Shown here: positions 52,191-60,630 of the stretch, piece after piece
Numbering within the stretch: position 1 is the stretch's first letter
How the letters are laid out: each line of letters opens with the position of its first letter
Source: Sporomusa ovata DSM 2662
GTDB taxonomy: Bacteria > Bacillota > Negativicutes > Sporomusales > Sporomusaceae
Direction: 5' to 3'
Length of the DNA stretch: 64,000 bases
NCBI RefSeq assembly: GCF_000445445.1
Contig: NZ_ASXP01000002.1
Location: 496,001-560,000 of the forward strand
Notes under the pieces: generated by a model
Told to the model about the DNA's origin: nothing
Database searches by the model: none
Seen by the model: only the letters and a program-made list of their open reading frames with translations
Translations under genes and position numbers: made by a program

Positions 52191-53284
52191 CGTTCTACCT
52201 CCAACTCTGGAGTAATAACCACAACTTCACGTTCATTTGGATAAATATCAAGCTCCTGATTTCGATTGGGTAATATCTGATTAAGACCGCAAACCTCTGA
52301 AGAAATAGCAATGGTAGTTCCATCACTGCCGACAACAACTGGCCGCAGTTTTTTAGAATCGCAACAGGTCATCATACGCCCATTTGGCAACATTGCAATA
52401 ATGGTATTGGGCCCATTTATTTCCAGATGACCCAACGATTGGCGGATAGCTATCAATTCGCGCTGGTCGGCGCGTTGAACAATTTCATCAAATGGCAATG
52501 GAGTAATAACATGCTTGTAATATTTTATCGGCCACTTGAGCACATTAAGAACATAGTGTAACGTATAAAGAAAGTTTTGGGAATCAGATTCAAAGCCAAT
52601 ATAACCGCGATGCAGTGATTTTTGATATTCTTTGTTTTTGGTATAGAAAGTGTTTTCCCCGTTAGCACATAGCGTATAGCCCTGCAAGAAGAAGGGATGG
52701 GCGGCATAGCGTACAATATCATAGTTAGTATTTTGCCGACACTGGACAACGACGTTTTTGGCCATCAAGTCACCATTATTATCCCAAAGCTTAAAATAGA
52801 CGGCAATATCGCGAGGATCGCCAATCTCTTTCAAAGTTAATATATCCGGCCAAAATGAATATACATAACCTTGGTCTTCGGCCTCTAATAGCGTCCTGAG
52901 CGCTAAACGGGTATCTAATAATAGTTCCTCTTTGGCCTCCTGCGTAGCTGTACGATAATACTCCGGATAATCGTAGGCCCGGAAAATATAATAGGGCATG
53001 GCCTTAATGTCAAGGCCTGGTTGGCGAACACCCCGTGGAATCCACTCGTGAACAGGGACAAAGTTATTAGTTTCCATAAAATGCTCTACCATGGTTGCAC
53101 CTTTTTGTGTGCAGGCTAATGACAATAACGGCTTATCCTTGCAATTGGCAAAAACCCCCTCCAAATCTTGCATAACCATGGCAAATCCTGAGTTGTCATG
53201 TCCCTCTTGCTGGGGCAACATTAAATGCAACGCCAGTGACGGATGAAATGCTATTTTACTCTTTATAGCTCCGATTCTACACAT
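52178..53284 (-). CDS. glutamate synthase amidotransferase subunit (class II)
   Basis: A 368-residue class II glutamine amidotransferase. The catalytic Cys2 follows the start Met (MCRIGAIKSK), so the ATG at 53284 (after GGAGAG) is right; the longer frame to 53374 is not. It includes QQEGHDNSGFAM. It frees ammonia from glutamine for the synthase subunit. Separate genes for this and the FMN domain are seen in archaeal-type glutamate synthases. First gene after the riboswitch. Confidence 0.9.
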   Translation of the reverse strand: MCRIGAIKSKIAFHPSLALHLMLPQQEGHDNSGFAMVMQDLEGVFANCKDKPLLSLACTQKGATMVEHFMETNNFVPVHEWIPRGVRQPGLDIKAMPYYIFRAYDYPEYYRTATQEAKEELLLDTRLALRTLLEAEDQGYVYSFWPDILTLKEIGDPRDIAVYFKLWDNNGDLMAKNVVVQCRQNTNYDIVRYAAHPFFLQGYTLCANGENTFYTKNKEYQKSLHRGYIGFESDSQNFLYTLHYVLNVLKWPIKYYKHVITPLPFDEIVQRADQRELIAIRQSLGHLEINGPNTIIAMLPNGRMMTCCDSKKLRPVVVGSDGTTIAISSEVCGLNQILPNRNQELDIYPNEREVVVITPELEVERWKQ

Positions 53285-53332
53285 CCTACTCTCCCATCCT
53301 CTCCAATAATTGCTCAGAACTACTTTCTTAGT

Positions 53333-53378
53333 AAAGAAAACACGGCTTGCGTCGAACCCTAGGCGAATACACAAGCCG
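53333..53378 (-). terminator. second attenuator-like hairpin before the glutamate synthase operon
   Basis: CGGCTTG (53343-53349) pairs with CAAGCCG (53372-53378), and on the minus strand TGTTTTCTTT follows. It stands about 50 bases before the first start codon. Between it and the first terminator are small hairpins (GGAAAG-GTAA-CTTTCC; ACTTGG/CCAAGT). Confidence 0.5.
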
Positions 53379-53521
53379 CTGTTTCCCTTATCCTGTTTTT
53401 AATAAAGTTACGCTTTTTGTTGAGATAAGATAAGACTTGGCTTGTACCAAGTCCCTTCCTTTAGGACGCCGGCAGAAACCTTAATTATTCTATCCAGGGA
53501 AAGTTACCTTTCCATCCGGAT

Positions 53522-53575
53522 AAAAAAAGACCTGGCGAAGAACCCCTATCATTGGGACCTTCCGCCGGGTCTTTT
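53522..53575 (-). terminator. riboswitch terminator
   Basis: AAAAGACCTGGCGAAG (53525-53540) pairs with CTTCCGCCGGGTCTTTT (53559-53575) with one mismatch and a bulge; a T7 run follows on the minus strand. The upstream arm is shared with the 3' part of the aptamer, so ligand binding should block the terminator. Confidence 0.85.
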
Positions 53576-53670
53576 ATACCCACGGTGTAGTGCTGTGCCT
53601 CGCTGCACTTGTGTCGCTTGGTCCAGCCGCATTTACTGCGCGGAACCCTAGACACGCTCCCTCAAAAGAA
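53562..53670 (-). promoter_or_regulatory. ykkC-type riboswitch, probably ppGpp class
   Basis: On the minus strand the elements appear in order: CTAGGGTTCCG, a variable stem (CGCAGTAAATGCG), CTGGACCAAGCGA, a further stem, ACACCGTGGG, and TATAAAAGACCCGG. These are the conserved blocks of the ykkC group. The subtype cannot be fixed by eye. The downstream glutamate synthase genes and the adjacent branched-chain amino acid transporter point to subtype 2a (ppGpp), whose known target genes include both. The shared arm with the terminator implies gene activation on ligand binding. Confidence 0.75.
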
Positions 53671-53722
53671 CATTTATACTTTATAAAAACACACTAATGT
53701 ACACATGCTGCTTTTGAATCTA

Positions 53723-53751
53723 ATTATAAAAACTTATTAAGACATTGTCAA
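53723..53751 (-). promoter_or_regulatory. sigma-A promoter of the glutamate synthase operon
   Basis: On the minus strand TTGACA (53746-53751), a 17-base spacer, TATAAT (53723-53728). It lies directly after selB and about 50 bases before the riboswitch. Confidence 0.85.
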
Positions 53752-53771
53752 TATGCATAATTAAAGTAAGT

Positions 53772-55652
53772 TTATTCTGACAAATTCAGCATTCTGCTGC
53801 TTGGGCGGCGCAAATCGCCTTCCCTGTATGTATATTTATGCATATCCATATATTCGATTATTGGTAGGGCCATTTTGCGTGAAGTATTCAATAAATCTCG
53901 CAACTCTGCCACTGTTAATGTCTGTTTTTCTTGGAAGTGCTTATGAATAACTTGAACAATGTATTGCATTGTTTTGCTGTATACAAAATTATCACCGACT
54001 TTAATCAACGTACCTGCCCGGACTAGTAAATCATGAGTTGATCTCGCCTTTTCAGTTGTCAACGCCATTTTTTGCGCCAATAACACCATATCTATACTTG
54101 TTAAACCAATATCACTAAGAGCACTCTCGGCCCTAGCCAATAGTTCTTGTCTCCAATTCCCATGCTGAGCTGCATGTACTTTTAGTGCAAGATCACCGCC
54201 ATTACTGACAAAAACCCCTTTTTCCAACCACTGCGCCAGGAAGATCTCGAAACTTTTTTCATTGATACCCAATTTTTGTCGCACGATATCTTTTGCTAGG
54301 CCGCTCCTGTCAGGTTGTGCTTTATGAAAGCTGCCAATAATTGTTGTCGCCATATTAGTCAGCCAATCAAACATCTCCGCGGCAATATAGGTTTTATCCA
54401 GACAATACAATCGCTTAGCTGCTATCAATTTGTCAACAGCCTGATCTACTGTTTTATCTGGTAAAAAGCCACTCTGTCGCCTAATATCTTCTCTAGTTAA
54501 TACCTGCCGGCTTTCCGCCAGACGATGATACAGTGAACTTAACTCGTCAGCCTGGCCCTTAGCCTCGGCAAGTGCCGCCCGCACGGCAGTCAAGCGTCTG
54601 CTATTGCGCCCTGGAGCTACTAAAGTCACGCCGCCAAGTAAATGCTGCGGCGAGTACAGTCTGATTATTCCCCGGTCTCCAGCTCCAGCTGCCAGCGGCT
54701 GTTCCAGTATTAACCGCATATAATGATAATCTGTATCCTTAAATGAATAGATACGACCTAGAAATTCACCAGTTCCTAAATGCAGGCGAACACGCAGGCC
54801 GCTCTCTACCGGCTGCTGCCACTCGGCTACGATATCCCATATCGTACTCACTTCGCCCCGTTCAACCGCACAAATCGCCATACCACGCGCTACTTGTTCA
54901 TTTTCAACCCCGGCTAAATTAATGGCCGCCCGCTGTCCTGCTGAAATTTTTTCCACTTTCTCACCATGCCACTCTAAGCCACGCACCCTGACAATAGCCT
55001 CTGTCGGATATAACCGGAAACTGTCGCCAACTTTGGCGTGACCGCTTAGTACTGAACCGGTGATAACTACCCCATAGCCTTTAATGGAAAATACCCGGTC
55101 AATCCAGAGTCTAAACGGCGCATTACTATCCCTGACTGGCACCTTGTCAGCCAGGGATAGTAATGTAGATTTTAGCTCAACAATTCCGACCCCTGTCACA
55201 GCTGATACCTTACAACAAGGCGCATCTTTTAGAAAGGTATCAGCTACATATTCGCGTATTTCACTTTCTATTAGTTCCAACCATTCTTCATCCACTTTGT
55301 CAATTTTATTTATTACGATTAAACCATTCTTGATTCCGTATAGCTGGAGCATAGCTAAATGTTCTTTGGTCTGTGGCATAATTCCTTCATCAGCAGCTAC
55401 AACCAGCATCGCCAAATCAATGCCGCCTGTTCCGGCCAGCATGTTTTTTAAAAATCGTTCATGACCAGGTACGTCTACAACTCCGGCAATAATCTTATCT
55501 CCCAAAGGCAGTGAGGCAAAACCCAAATCAATGGATATTCCCCGTAATTTTTCTTCTTTTAGACGGTCAGTATCAATACCAGTCAACGCTTTAATGATAG
55601 CTGACTTGCCATGATCAACATGCCCGGCTGTACCAATTATAACATGTTTCAT
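53772..55652 (-). CDS. selB: selenocysteine-specific elongation factor SelB
   Basis: A 626-residue GTPase that brings Sec-tRNA to UGA codons. GTAGHVDHGKSAIIKALTG (P-loop), DVPGHERFLKNML (G3) and INKIDKVDE (G4) make the EF-Tu-like part. The C-terminal 260 residues are winged-helix repeats that bind SECIS RNA. It lies 33 bases after selA. No selC (tRNA-Sec) is seen in the window. Confidence 0.95.
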   Translation of the reverse strand: MKHVIIGTAGHVDHGKSAIIKALTGIDTDRLKEEKLRGISIDLGFASLPLGDKIIAGVVDVPGHERFLKNMLAGTGGIDLAMLVVAADEGIMPQTKEHLAMLQLYGIKNGLIVINKIDKVDEEWLELIESEIREYVADTFLKDAPCCKVSAVTGVGIVELKSTLLSLADKVPVRDSNAPFRLWIDRVFSIKGYGVVITGSVLSGHAKVGDSFRLYPTEAIVRVRGLEWHGEKVEKISAGQRAAINLAGVENEQVARGMAICAVERGEVSTIWDIVAEWQQPVESGLRVRLHLGTGEFLGRIYSFKDTDYHYMRLILEQPLAAGAGDRGIIRLYSPQHLLGGVTLVAPGRNSRRLTAVRAALAEAKGQADELSSLYHRLAESRQVLTREDIRRQSGFLPDKTVDQAVDKLIAAKRLYCLDKTYIAAEMFDWLTNMATTIIGSFHKAQPDRSGLAKDIVRQKLGINEKSFEIFLAQWLEKGVFVSNGGDLALKVHAAQHGNWRQELLARAESALSDIGLTSIDMVLLAQKMALTTEKARSTHDLLVRAGTLIKVGDNFVYSKTMQYIVQVIHKHFQEKQTLTVAELRDLLNTSRKMALPIIEYMDMHKYTYREGDLRRPSSRMLNLSE

Positions 55653-55685
55653 TAGAATATCCTCCGTATACTACAATACATTAAT

Positions 55686-57065
55686 TTAGAAAATCCTACT
55701 AAGCGCAGATGCAATGTCCGCTAAATCCTGTTCAAGCAAGCAACGTACATCAAAGATCACCTTGCCTTCCTGTATACGGGCCACGATGGGTATCGCTTGT
55801 TGCCTTAGACAATTTTCCAAATGAGTGGCACTCATATCTTGCCTATTGACAGTCACTCCATAACCAGTCAATACTGCAGCAGGCAGTGCCCCGCCGCCTG
55901 CGGGCGAGTTGAGCGTTATCACCTCGGCAATAACCCCTGTATTTTGCTCCAATATTAGTTCTTTAAGATAGTTGGCACGTTCCTTTAGTATGGAATTGTC
56001 GCTATGTAACATGGCCAGTACCGGTATATCCTGGGTGGGCTCACCCACTATATATTCCATAAGGGTTCCTTCCAACGCAGCCAGTGACAATTTATCAATA
56101 CGAATAGCCCGCAGCAATGGGTGTTTTTTCAGTGGGCCAATATACTTTCTTTTCCCGGCGATTATACCAGCCTGACTGGCGCCTAACAGCTTGTCGCCAC
56201 TAAAGGTCACTACATCAAAACCCATTTGCAACCGCTGGGCTGCAGTCGGTTCACTTTGCCCACCTGCAGTTAATGGTAATATTGTTCCACTACCCAGATC
56301 TTCAATTACCGGCAAACTATGTTTATGCGCCAATGCGGCCAACTCCACTCCGCTGGGCTGTGAAGCAAAACCAATAATGCAATAGTTACTGGTATGCACT
56401 TTTAAAATGGCTGCTGTATTGGGTCCAATTGCCTGTTCATAATCAGATAGATGTGTTTTGTTAGTTGAACCTACCTCCACTAGCGTAGCACCACTTTGCC
56501 TAAGCACATCAGGAATGCGGAAAGAGCCGCCAATTTCCACAAGCTCCCCGCGACTGACAATAACCTCCCGACCGTTAGCCAAAGCCGATAATACTAATAG
56601 CACAGCGGCGGCATTATTATTTACTACCAGCGCCTCTTCTGCCCCCGTCAATCGGCAAATTTGTTCCTCCACATGGGTATACCTGCTTCCTCTCTCCCCT
56701 AATGCCACATTATATTCGAGAGTGCTGTACCCCTCCATAATTCCGGTCACACATTTCCTGGCCCGCTGACTTAATGGCGCCCGTCCCAAATTTGTATGTA
56801 GCACTACGCCTGTAGCGTTAATTACTCGCCGCAAACTGGGTTGATTATGTTTTTTTAATAAAATTCTGGCCTGACTTATGAGCGCCGCTGGACTAGCACC
56901 ACTATCATCCCCTTTTCGCAGTTCATCCCGTACACTAGTAACAGCCTGCCGCAGACAATTGATTACCAGATCACGGGGATATTGCTTTATTTCTAGGTCA
57001 GTTGCGACAGCAGACAAAAGACTGTCTATGGCCGGCAACGACCTTAATTTGTCATTAATTTCCAT
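55686..57065 (-). CDS. selA: L-seryl-tRNA(Sec) selenium transferase SelA
   Basis: A 459-residue PLP enzyme that converts Ser-tRNA(Sec) to Sec-tRNA with selenophosphate from SelD. VINATGVVLHTNLGRAPLS is the family signature and Lys292 in TFSGDKLLGASQAG binds PLP. It forms a unit with selB. Confidence 0.96.
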   Translation of the reverse strand: MEINDKLRSLPAIDSLLSAVATDLEIKQYPRDLVINCLRQAVTSVRDELRKGDDSGASPAALISQARILLKKHNQPSLRRVINATGVVLHTNLGRAPLSQRARKCVTGIMEGYSTLEYNVALGERGSRYTHVEEQICRLTGAEEALVVNNNAAAVLLVLSALANGREVIVSRGELVEIGGSFRIPDVLRQSGATLVEVGSTNKTHLSDYEQAIGPNTAAILKVHTSNYCIIGFASQPSGVELAALAHKHSLPVIEDLGSGTILPLTAGGQSEPTAAQRLQMGFDVVTFSGDKLLGASQAGIIAGKRKYIGPLKKHPLLRAIRIDKLSLAALEGTLMEYIVGEPTQDIPVLAMLHSDNSILKERANYLKELILEQNTGVIAEVITLNSPAGGGALPAAVLTGYGVTVNRQDMSATHLENCLRQQAIPIVARIQEGKVIFDVRCLLEQDLADIASALSRIF

Positions 57066-57170
57066 ACTACTAACAACCCTCTCTACATTTTATTTGACAC
57101 ACTATTGCTAAGTAAATTAAATATTTCACTTTATTATTCCTGTTAGTTGCTAAAAAAATCCTGCTGTCAT

Positions 57171-57200
57171 GTATAGACTGGTCCATTTTTACACATAATG
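57171..57200 (+). promoter_or_regulatory. possible forespore (sigma-G/sigma-F) promoter of yyaC
   Basis: GTATA (57171-57175), an 18-base spacer and CATAATG (57194-57200) resemble the sigma-G consensus (gHATR, about 18 bases, CATxHTA). It is 35 bases upstream of the yyaC start. No sigma-A consensus is seen. Confidence 0.5.
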
Positions 57201-57234
57201 GTAACACAAATTATGTAACAGGAGCTTACCTACT

Positions 57235-57855
57235 ATGTTAAATAACATTTTTAACTTTCCCGGAATTAATAAACTATCGCCGCCAAAATATCAACCTGTC
57301 CCTGAACCGGCACGAGAACTGAAATTTAATGTCAGTCATCCCAATGTCATTTATGACTTAGCCGTCTCTATCCGCAATATAGTTCAAGCAGCGACATCCG
57401 ATGGGTATGAGCTTGTTGTCTTATGCATTGGCACTGACCGGTCTACCGGCGATGCCCTTGGACCGCTAACAGGTACTAAATTGAAAATGCTTAATCTATT
57501 CCCTCATATTTATGGTACCCTTGACGAACCTGTTCATGCCACCAATCTTGAAAGCAAATTAAGCTCAATTAACACGTCATTTTCCCATCCTTTTGTCATT
57601 GCCGTTGATGCCTGTCTTGGAAAACTAGAAAATGTTGGTTGCGTAACTTTGGGGCATGGGGCGGTTAAACCCGGTGCAGCTGTTAATAAGGATCTACCTG
57701 CAGTTGGTAATGCTTATATCACCGGCATTGTCAATGTCGGCGGATTTATGGAACATATGGTATTGCAGAGTACGCGCCTAAACTTGGTTATGAAAATGGC
57801 AGACACCATTGCGCACAGTATCTCCTTTGGTTTAGGCCGTAATCACAATTCTTGA
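57235..57855 (+). CDS. yyaC: YyaC family spore protein (GPR-related fold)
   Basis: A 206-residue protein of the YyaC/DUF1256 family, related in fold to the germination protease GPR. It has VLCIGTDRSTGDALGPLTG, DEPVHATNLE and FVIAVDACLGKLENVG. Role unknown, but found only in spore formers. The gene is in the same region as in Bacillus (near ychF and rpsF, close to the origin). The start follows AGGAG. It is the only plus-strand gene in the right third. Confidence 0.88.
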   Translation: MLNNIFNFPGINKLSPPKYQPVPEPARELKFNVSHPNVIYDLAVSIRNIVQAATSDGYELVVLCIGTDRSTGDALGPLTGTKLKMLNLFPHIYGTLDEPVHATNLESKLSSINTSFSHPFVIAVDACLGKLENVGCVTLGHGAVKPGAAVNKDLPAVGNAYITGIVNVGGFMEHMVLQSTRLNLVMKMADTIAHSISFGLGRNHNS

Positions 57856-57884
57856 CAATAGTAAATTGCATGCTCTTATATAAT

Positions 57885-57922
57885 AGAAACCAGGATACCA
57901 ATCATAGTATCCTGGTTTCTTA
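57885..57922. terminator. bidirectional terminator between yyaC and bactofilin
   Basis: Perfect 14-base arms AGAAACCAGGATAC and GTATCCTGGTTTCT around an 8-base loop. It serves the two convergent genes. Confidence 0.85.
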
Positions 57923-57939
57923 CAATTAACTCACCCAAT

Positions 57940-58323
57940 TTAGTTGTTACTCTCATCTATTGTATCCTTGCTCATATGACAAGTACCACGAAATACTGCG
58001 CCTTCACCAATGGTTAGTGTTCCAACTTTGATATCACCATACACTTTAGCACTAGATAAAAGTTCTAATTTATCCGAAGCCTCAATATTGCCCTTAACGA
58101 TCCCGGCAATCAGCGCACTACGAACCTTAACCTGGGATGTTAATTTCCCGCTTTCACCGACTACAAGATCAGCGTCAGTTGTAAGTTCACCTTCATGCTG
58201 TCCATCAATCCGAATAGTCCCCTGGGACGTAATACTGCCCTTAAAAAAAGTTTCTTTCCCAATAATAGTGGCTACTTGATCACCAATGGGGGCGGCTTGT
58301 TTCTTGCTGCAAAACATTAGCAC
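57940..58323 (-). CDS. bactofilin family protein
   Basis: A 127-residue protein with the repeated beta-helix pattern (FFKGSITSQGTIRIDGQHEG; LTSQVKVRSALIAGIVKGNI) of bactofilins. They polymerise without nucleotides and act as scaffolds for wall enzymes. It follows the M23 peptidase gene by eight bases; this pair is seen in many bacteria. Confidence 0.9.
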   Translation of the reverse strand: MLMFCSKKQAAPIGDQVATIIGKETFFKGSITSQGTIRIDGQHEGELTTDADLVVGESGKLTSQVKVRSALIAGIVKGNIEASDKLELLSSAKVYGDIKVGTLTIGEGAVFRGTCHMSKDTIDESNN

Positions 58324-58330
58324 TTACCTC

Positions 58331-59254
58331 CTACAAAAAACTAGATGGATTAACAGCTGTACCGTTAACACGGATTTCATAATGCAAGTGTGGCCCGGTA
58401 CTATAACCAGTACTTCCCATGCGAGCAATTAATTGTCCTTTTTTAACCTGCTGCCCGGGAGTAACAAAATTTTGGGAATTATGACCATAAATAGTTACAA
58501 TGCCATTACCATGATCAATTTCCACCATATTGCCATAACCTCCATACCAGTTGCTGTTTACAACTGTTCCATCAGCGGCAGCAGTAATCGGTGTACCGAT
58601 GTCATTCGCAATATCAATTCCAGGGTGCCAATCGCCGCTCCCTGAACCCCAAGGTGAGCTACGCCAGCCAAAACGTGAGGTCACTTCACCATTTGTCGGC
58701 CAAATAGAAGGAGTCGCGGCTAGACGTTCCTTTTTTTCGGTTAAAGAATCCTTCAGGTTAATCAAACTGTTTTCACGTTCATTTGCCACTGCTTGAAGTT
58801 CTTTGACTAAATTCTTCAAGTCTGCAGCATTTGGTTGTATAACAGGACCACCTTGACCATTATAGTATGTCAGTCTAGGCGGAGCCGAACGGGATGTATC
58901 TACAATCTCCTCACTACTCACAATGCGACGAAGGTCGTTATCCAGTTGATTAAGACGATTCATGTCCTGTTGAAGATCTGCTGTAGCTTTCGATAATTCT
59001 TGCAACTCGACCTGTTGTTTGCTGTTGACTACCCGCAGTTGATTCAACTCCTGTTTTTCCTGGGCGGATATATTGGCTTGATAACGATAATTTAGCATTG
59101 TACCGGAAAGTATTGTTAGACAAATACCCAGTGTCACAGCTGTATATTTGACATATTTCATCGGTATGCGAATACTGAATACAGATTTGCCATGGTGGGG
59201 CACAATCATCAAAGTATATTCGCGTCTATCAGGCTTTGGCGTGCTTTGCTTCAA
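58331..59254 (-). CDS. M23 family metallopeptidase (LytM domain)
   Basis: A 307-residue membrane-anchored peptidase: one transmembrane helix (about 35-55), a coiled coil (about 60-115) and a C-terminal LytM domain with the zinc ligands HPGIDIAND (His, Asp) and HLHYEIR (HxH). It cuts peptide cross-links of peptidoglycan. The neighbouring bactofilin probably organises it. Confidence 0.93.
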   Translation of the reverse strand: MKQSTPKPDRREYTLMIVPHHGKSVFSIRIPMKYVKYTAVTLGICLTILSGTMLNYRYQANISAQEKQELNQLRVVNSKQQVELQELSKATADLQQDMNRLNQLDNDLRRIVSSEEIVDTSRSAPPRLTYYNGQGGPVIQPNAADLKNLVKELQAVANERENSLINLKDSLTEKKERLAATPSIWPTNGEVTSRFGWRSSPWGSGSGDWHPGIDIANDIGTPITAAADGTVVNSNWYGGYGNMVEIDHGNGIVTIYGHNSQNFVTPGQQVKKGQLIARMGSTGYSTGPHLHYEIRVNGTAVNPSSFL

Positions 59255-59334
59255 ATGATCACCTTCTCTTATACTCTTACGCGTTATATACGCCGAACTT
59301 TGAATATATTCGCCAAAGACTACAAAATTCCTTC

Positions 59335-59871
59335 CTATTTATGATTTTTTTCCAATGATTTATTTAATGCTGCTTTTTCTTCCGCTGTAAGATGATAGGT
59401 AGACTGACCATCCAAAATAGGCTTAGCATATACCCTGGATTCGTTGCGCCCATAAATGCTTGATAATACAACGCCATTCTTATTTTGGTCAAGCAACGCC
59501 AAGGCAAAACTAAGATCACTACCAGTATCTTCAAAGGCATTAAATCGTACTATTCCCAGGTTTTGAATTGCCGTTGTGGTAACAACATCCAGGCGGCGAC
59601 ATTTTTCGTCCAAATTATTTACCTTAATTACAGCTTGACGAACCTCTTCGATATGTCCTAATAGCAGACTTTCGATATTTGCGTTTTCCATTCCTGTCAT
59701 CATTTTACGATAGCGTTTATTAAGTCTGCTCATTTTAATACTAACACTAATAAATATAATTAATGCTATAAAAATCAGTATTGTTAAAACCGCTAATATA
59801 TATGGTAAATTAGCAGTAATAAATAATGTATACTGTGACAAATCCATGTCTGTCCTTATACCACCTTTCAA
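59335..59871 (-). CDS. DUF4446 protein
   Basis: A 178-residue protein with one N-terminal transmembrane helix (ILAVLTILIFIALIIFISVS) and a soluble part with VRFNAFEDTGSDLSFALALL and SIYGRNESRVYAKPI, typical of DUF4446. Common next to par genes or yyaC-like regions in Firmicutes; function unknown. The ATG after MKGGIRTD (at about 59850) may be the real start, but the upstream one is kept. Confidence 0.8.
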   Translation of the reverse strand: MKGGIRTDMDLSQYTLFITANLPYILAVLTILIFIALIIFISVSIKMSRLNKRYRKMMTGMENANIESLLLGHIEEVRQAVIKVNNLDEKCRRLDVVTTTAIQNLGIVRFNAFEDTGSDLSFALALLDQNKNGVVLSSIYGRNESRVYAKPILDGQSTYHLTAEEKAALNKSLEKNHK

Positions 59872-59934
59872 TTTTCACTTATACTATCGAAAATATAGTA
59901 CCGTCATTTTCTTATGCCTAATATGTTATATTGG

Positions 59935-60627
59935 CTATATTGGCCAATAATAAGCAATTACAGCTGCTGCTGGTATTGCTGGCAATAAATTTGCCAGTTT
60001 AATATTCTTTATTTCCAGCATTAGTATGCTCACTCCTACAATAAGAATCCCACCAGTTGCCGTTAGCTCTGTGACTACCTGCTCAGACAACACAGCACTA
60101 AAAAATCCAGCAAGCTGCGTAATTAGTCCTTGATAGACCAATACACTTACACTGGAAAAAGCAACTCCAATCCCCATGCTTGAAGTAAAAACTACTGAAA
60201 TAATGCCATCTAACAAGGATTTAGCATACAAAATACTAGTATCTCCTGTCAAACCGTCTTGAATTGAGCCAACAACAGCCATAGCCCCAATGCAATACAC
60301 TAGGCTAGCAGTAACAAAGCCGCGCCCTATATTACTTTTCCCAGCCTCATCTGAGCCGCTTAGCTTTTCAGACAGCCATTCACCAATTTTGTTCAGTCCG
60401 CCGTCAATATTGAGCGCTTCGCCTATAATGGCACCGACAGCTATTCCCAAAATAACAATAAGCATATTTTGTGTCTTTAATGCCATTTGCAGGCCAATCA
60501 CCCCTACAGCCAGGGACATGCCGTGGATAAGTGTATTTTGGTATTTATCGGGAATCCCCTGTTTAAGGGCTAAACCTACCCCAGACCCTATGATAACTGC
60601 GGCTGCGTTCACTAGCGTTCCCTTCAT
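59935..60627 (-). CDS. DUF554 membrane protein
   Basis: A 230-residue membrane protein with about seven helices, starting KGTLVNAAAVIIGSGVGLAL as in DUF554 (YdfK/YqgA-like). Function unknown. It begins four bases after the desulfurase gene, in the same operon. Confidence 0.88.
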   Translation of the reverse strand: MKGTLVNAAAVIIGSGVGLALKQGIPDKYQNTLIHGMSLAVGVIGLQMALKTQNMLIVILGIAVGAIIGEALNIDGGLNKIGEWLSEKLSGSDEAGKSNIGRGFVTASLVYCIGAMAVVGSIQDGLTGDTSILYAKSLLDGIISVVFTSSMGIGVAFSSVSVLVYQGLITQLAGFFSAVLSEQVVTELTATGGILIVGVSILMLEIKNIKLANLLPAIPAAAVIAYYWPI

Positions 60628-60630
60628 TTC

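Noticed and set aside
53285..57235. selC (tRNA-Sec) expected near selA/selB
   Set aside because: I looked for the long acceptor arm and the TCA anticodon around selA, selB and in the leader and found none; it must lie elsewhere.
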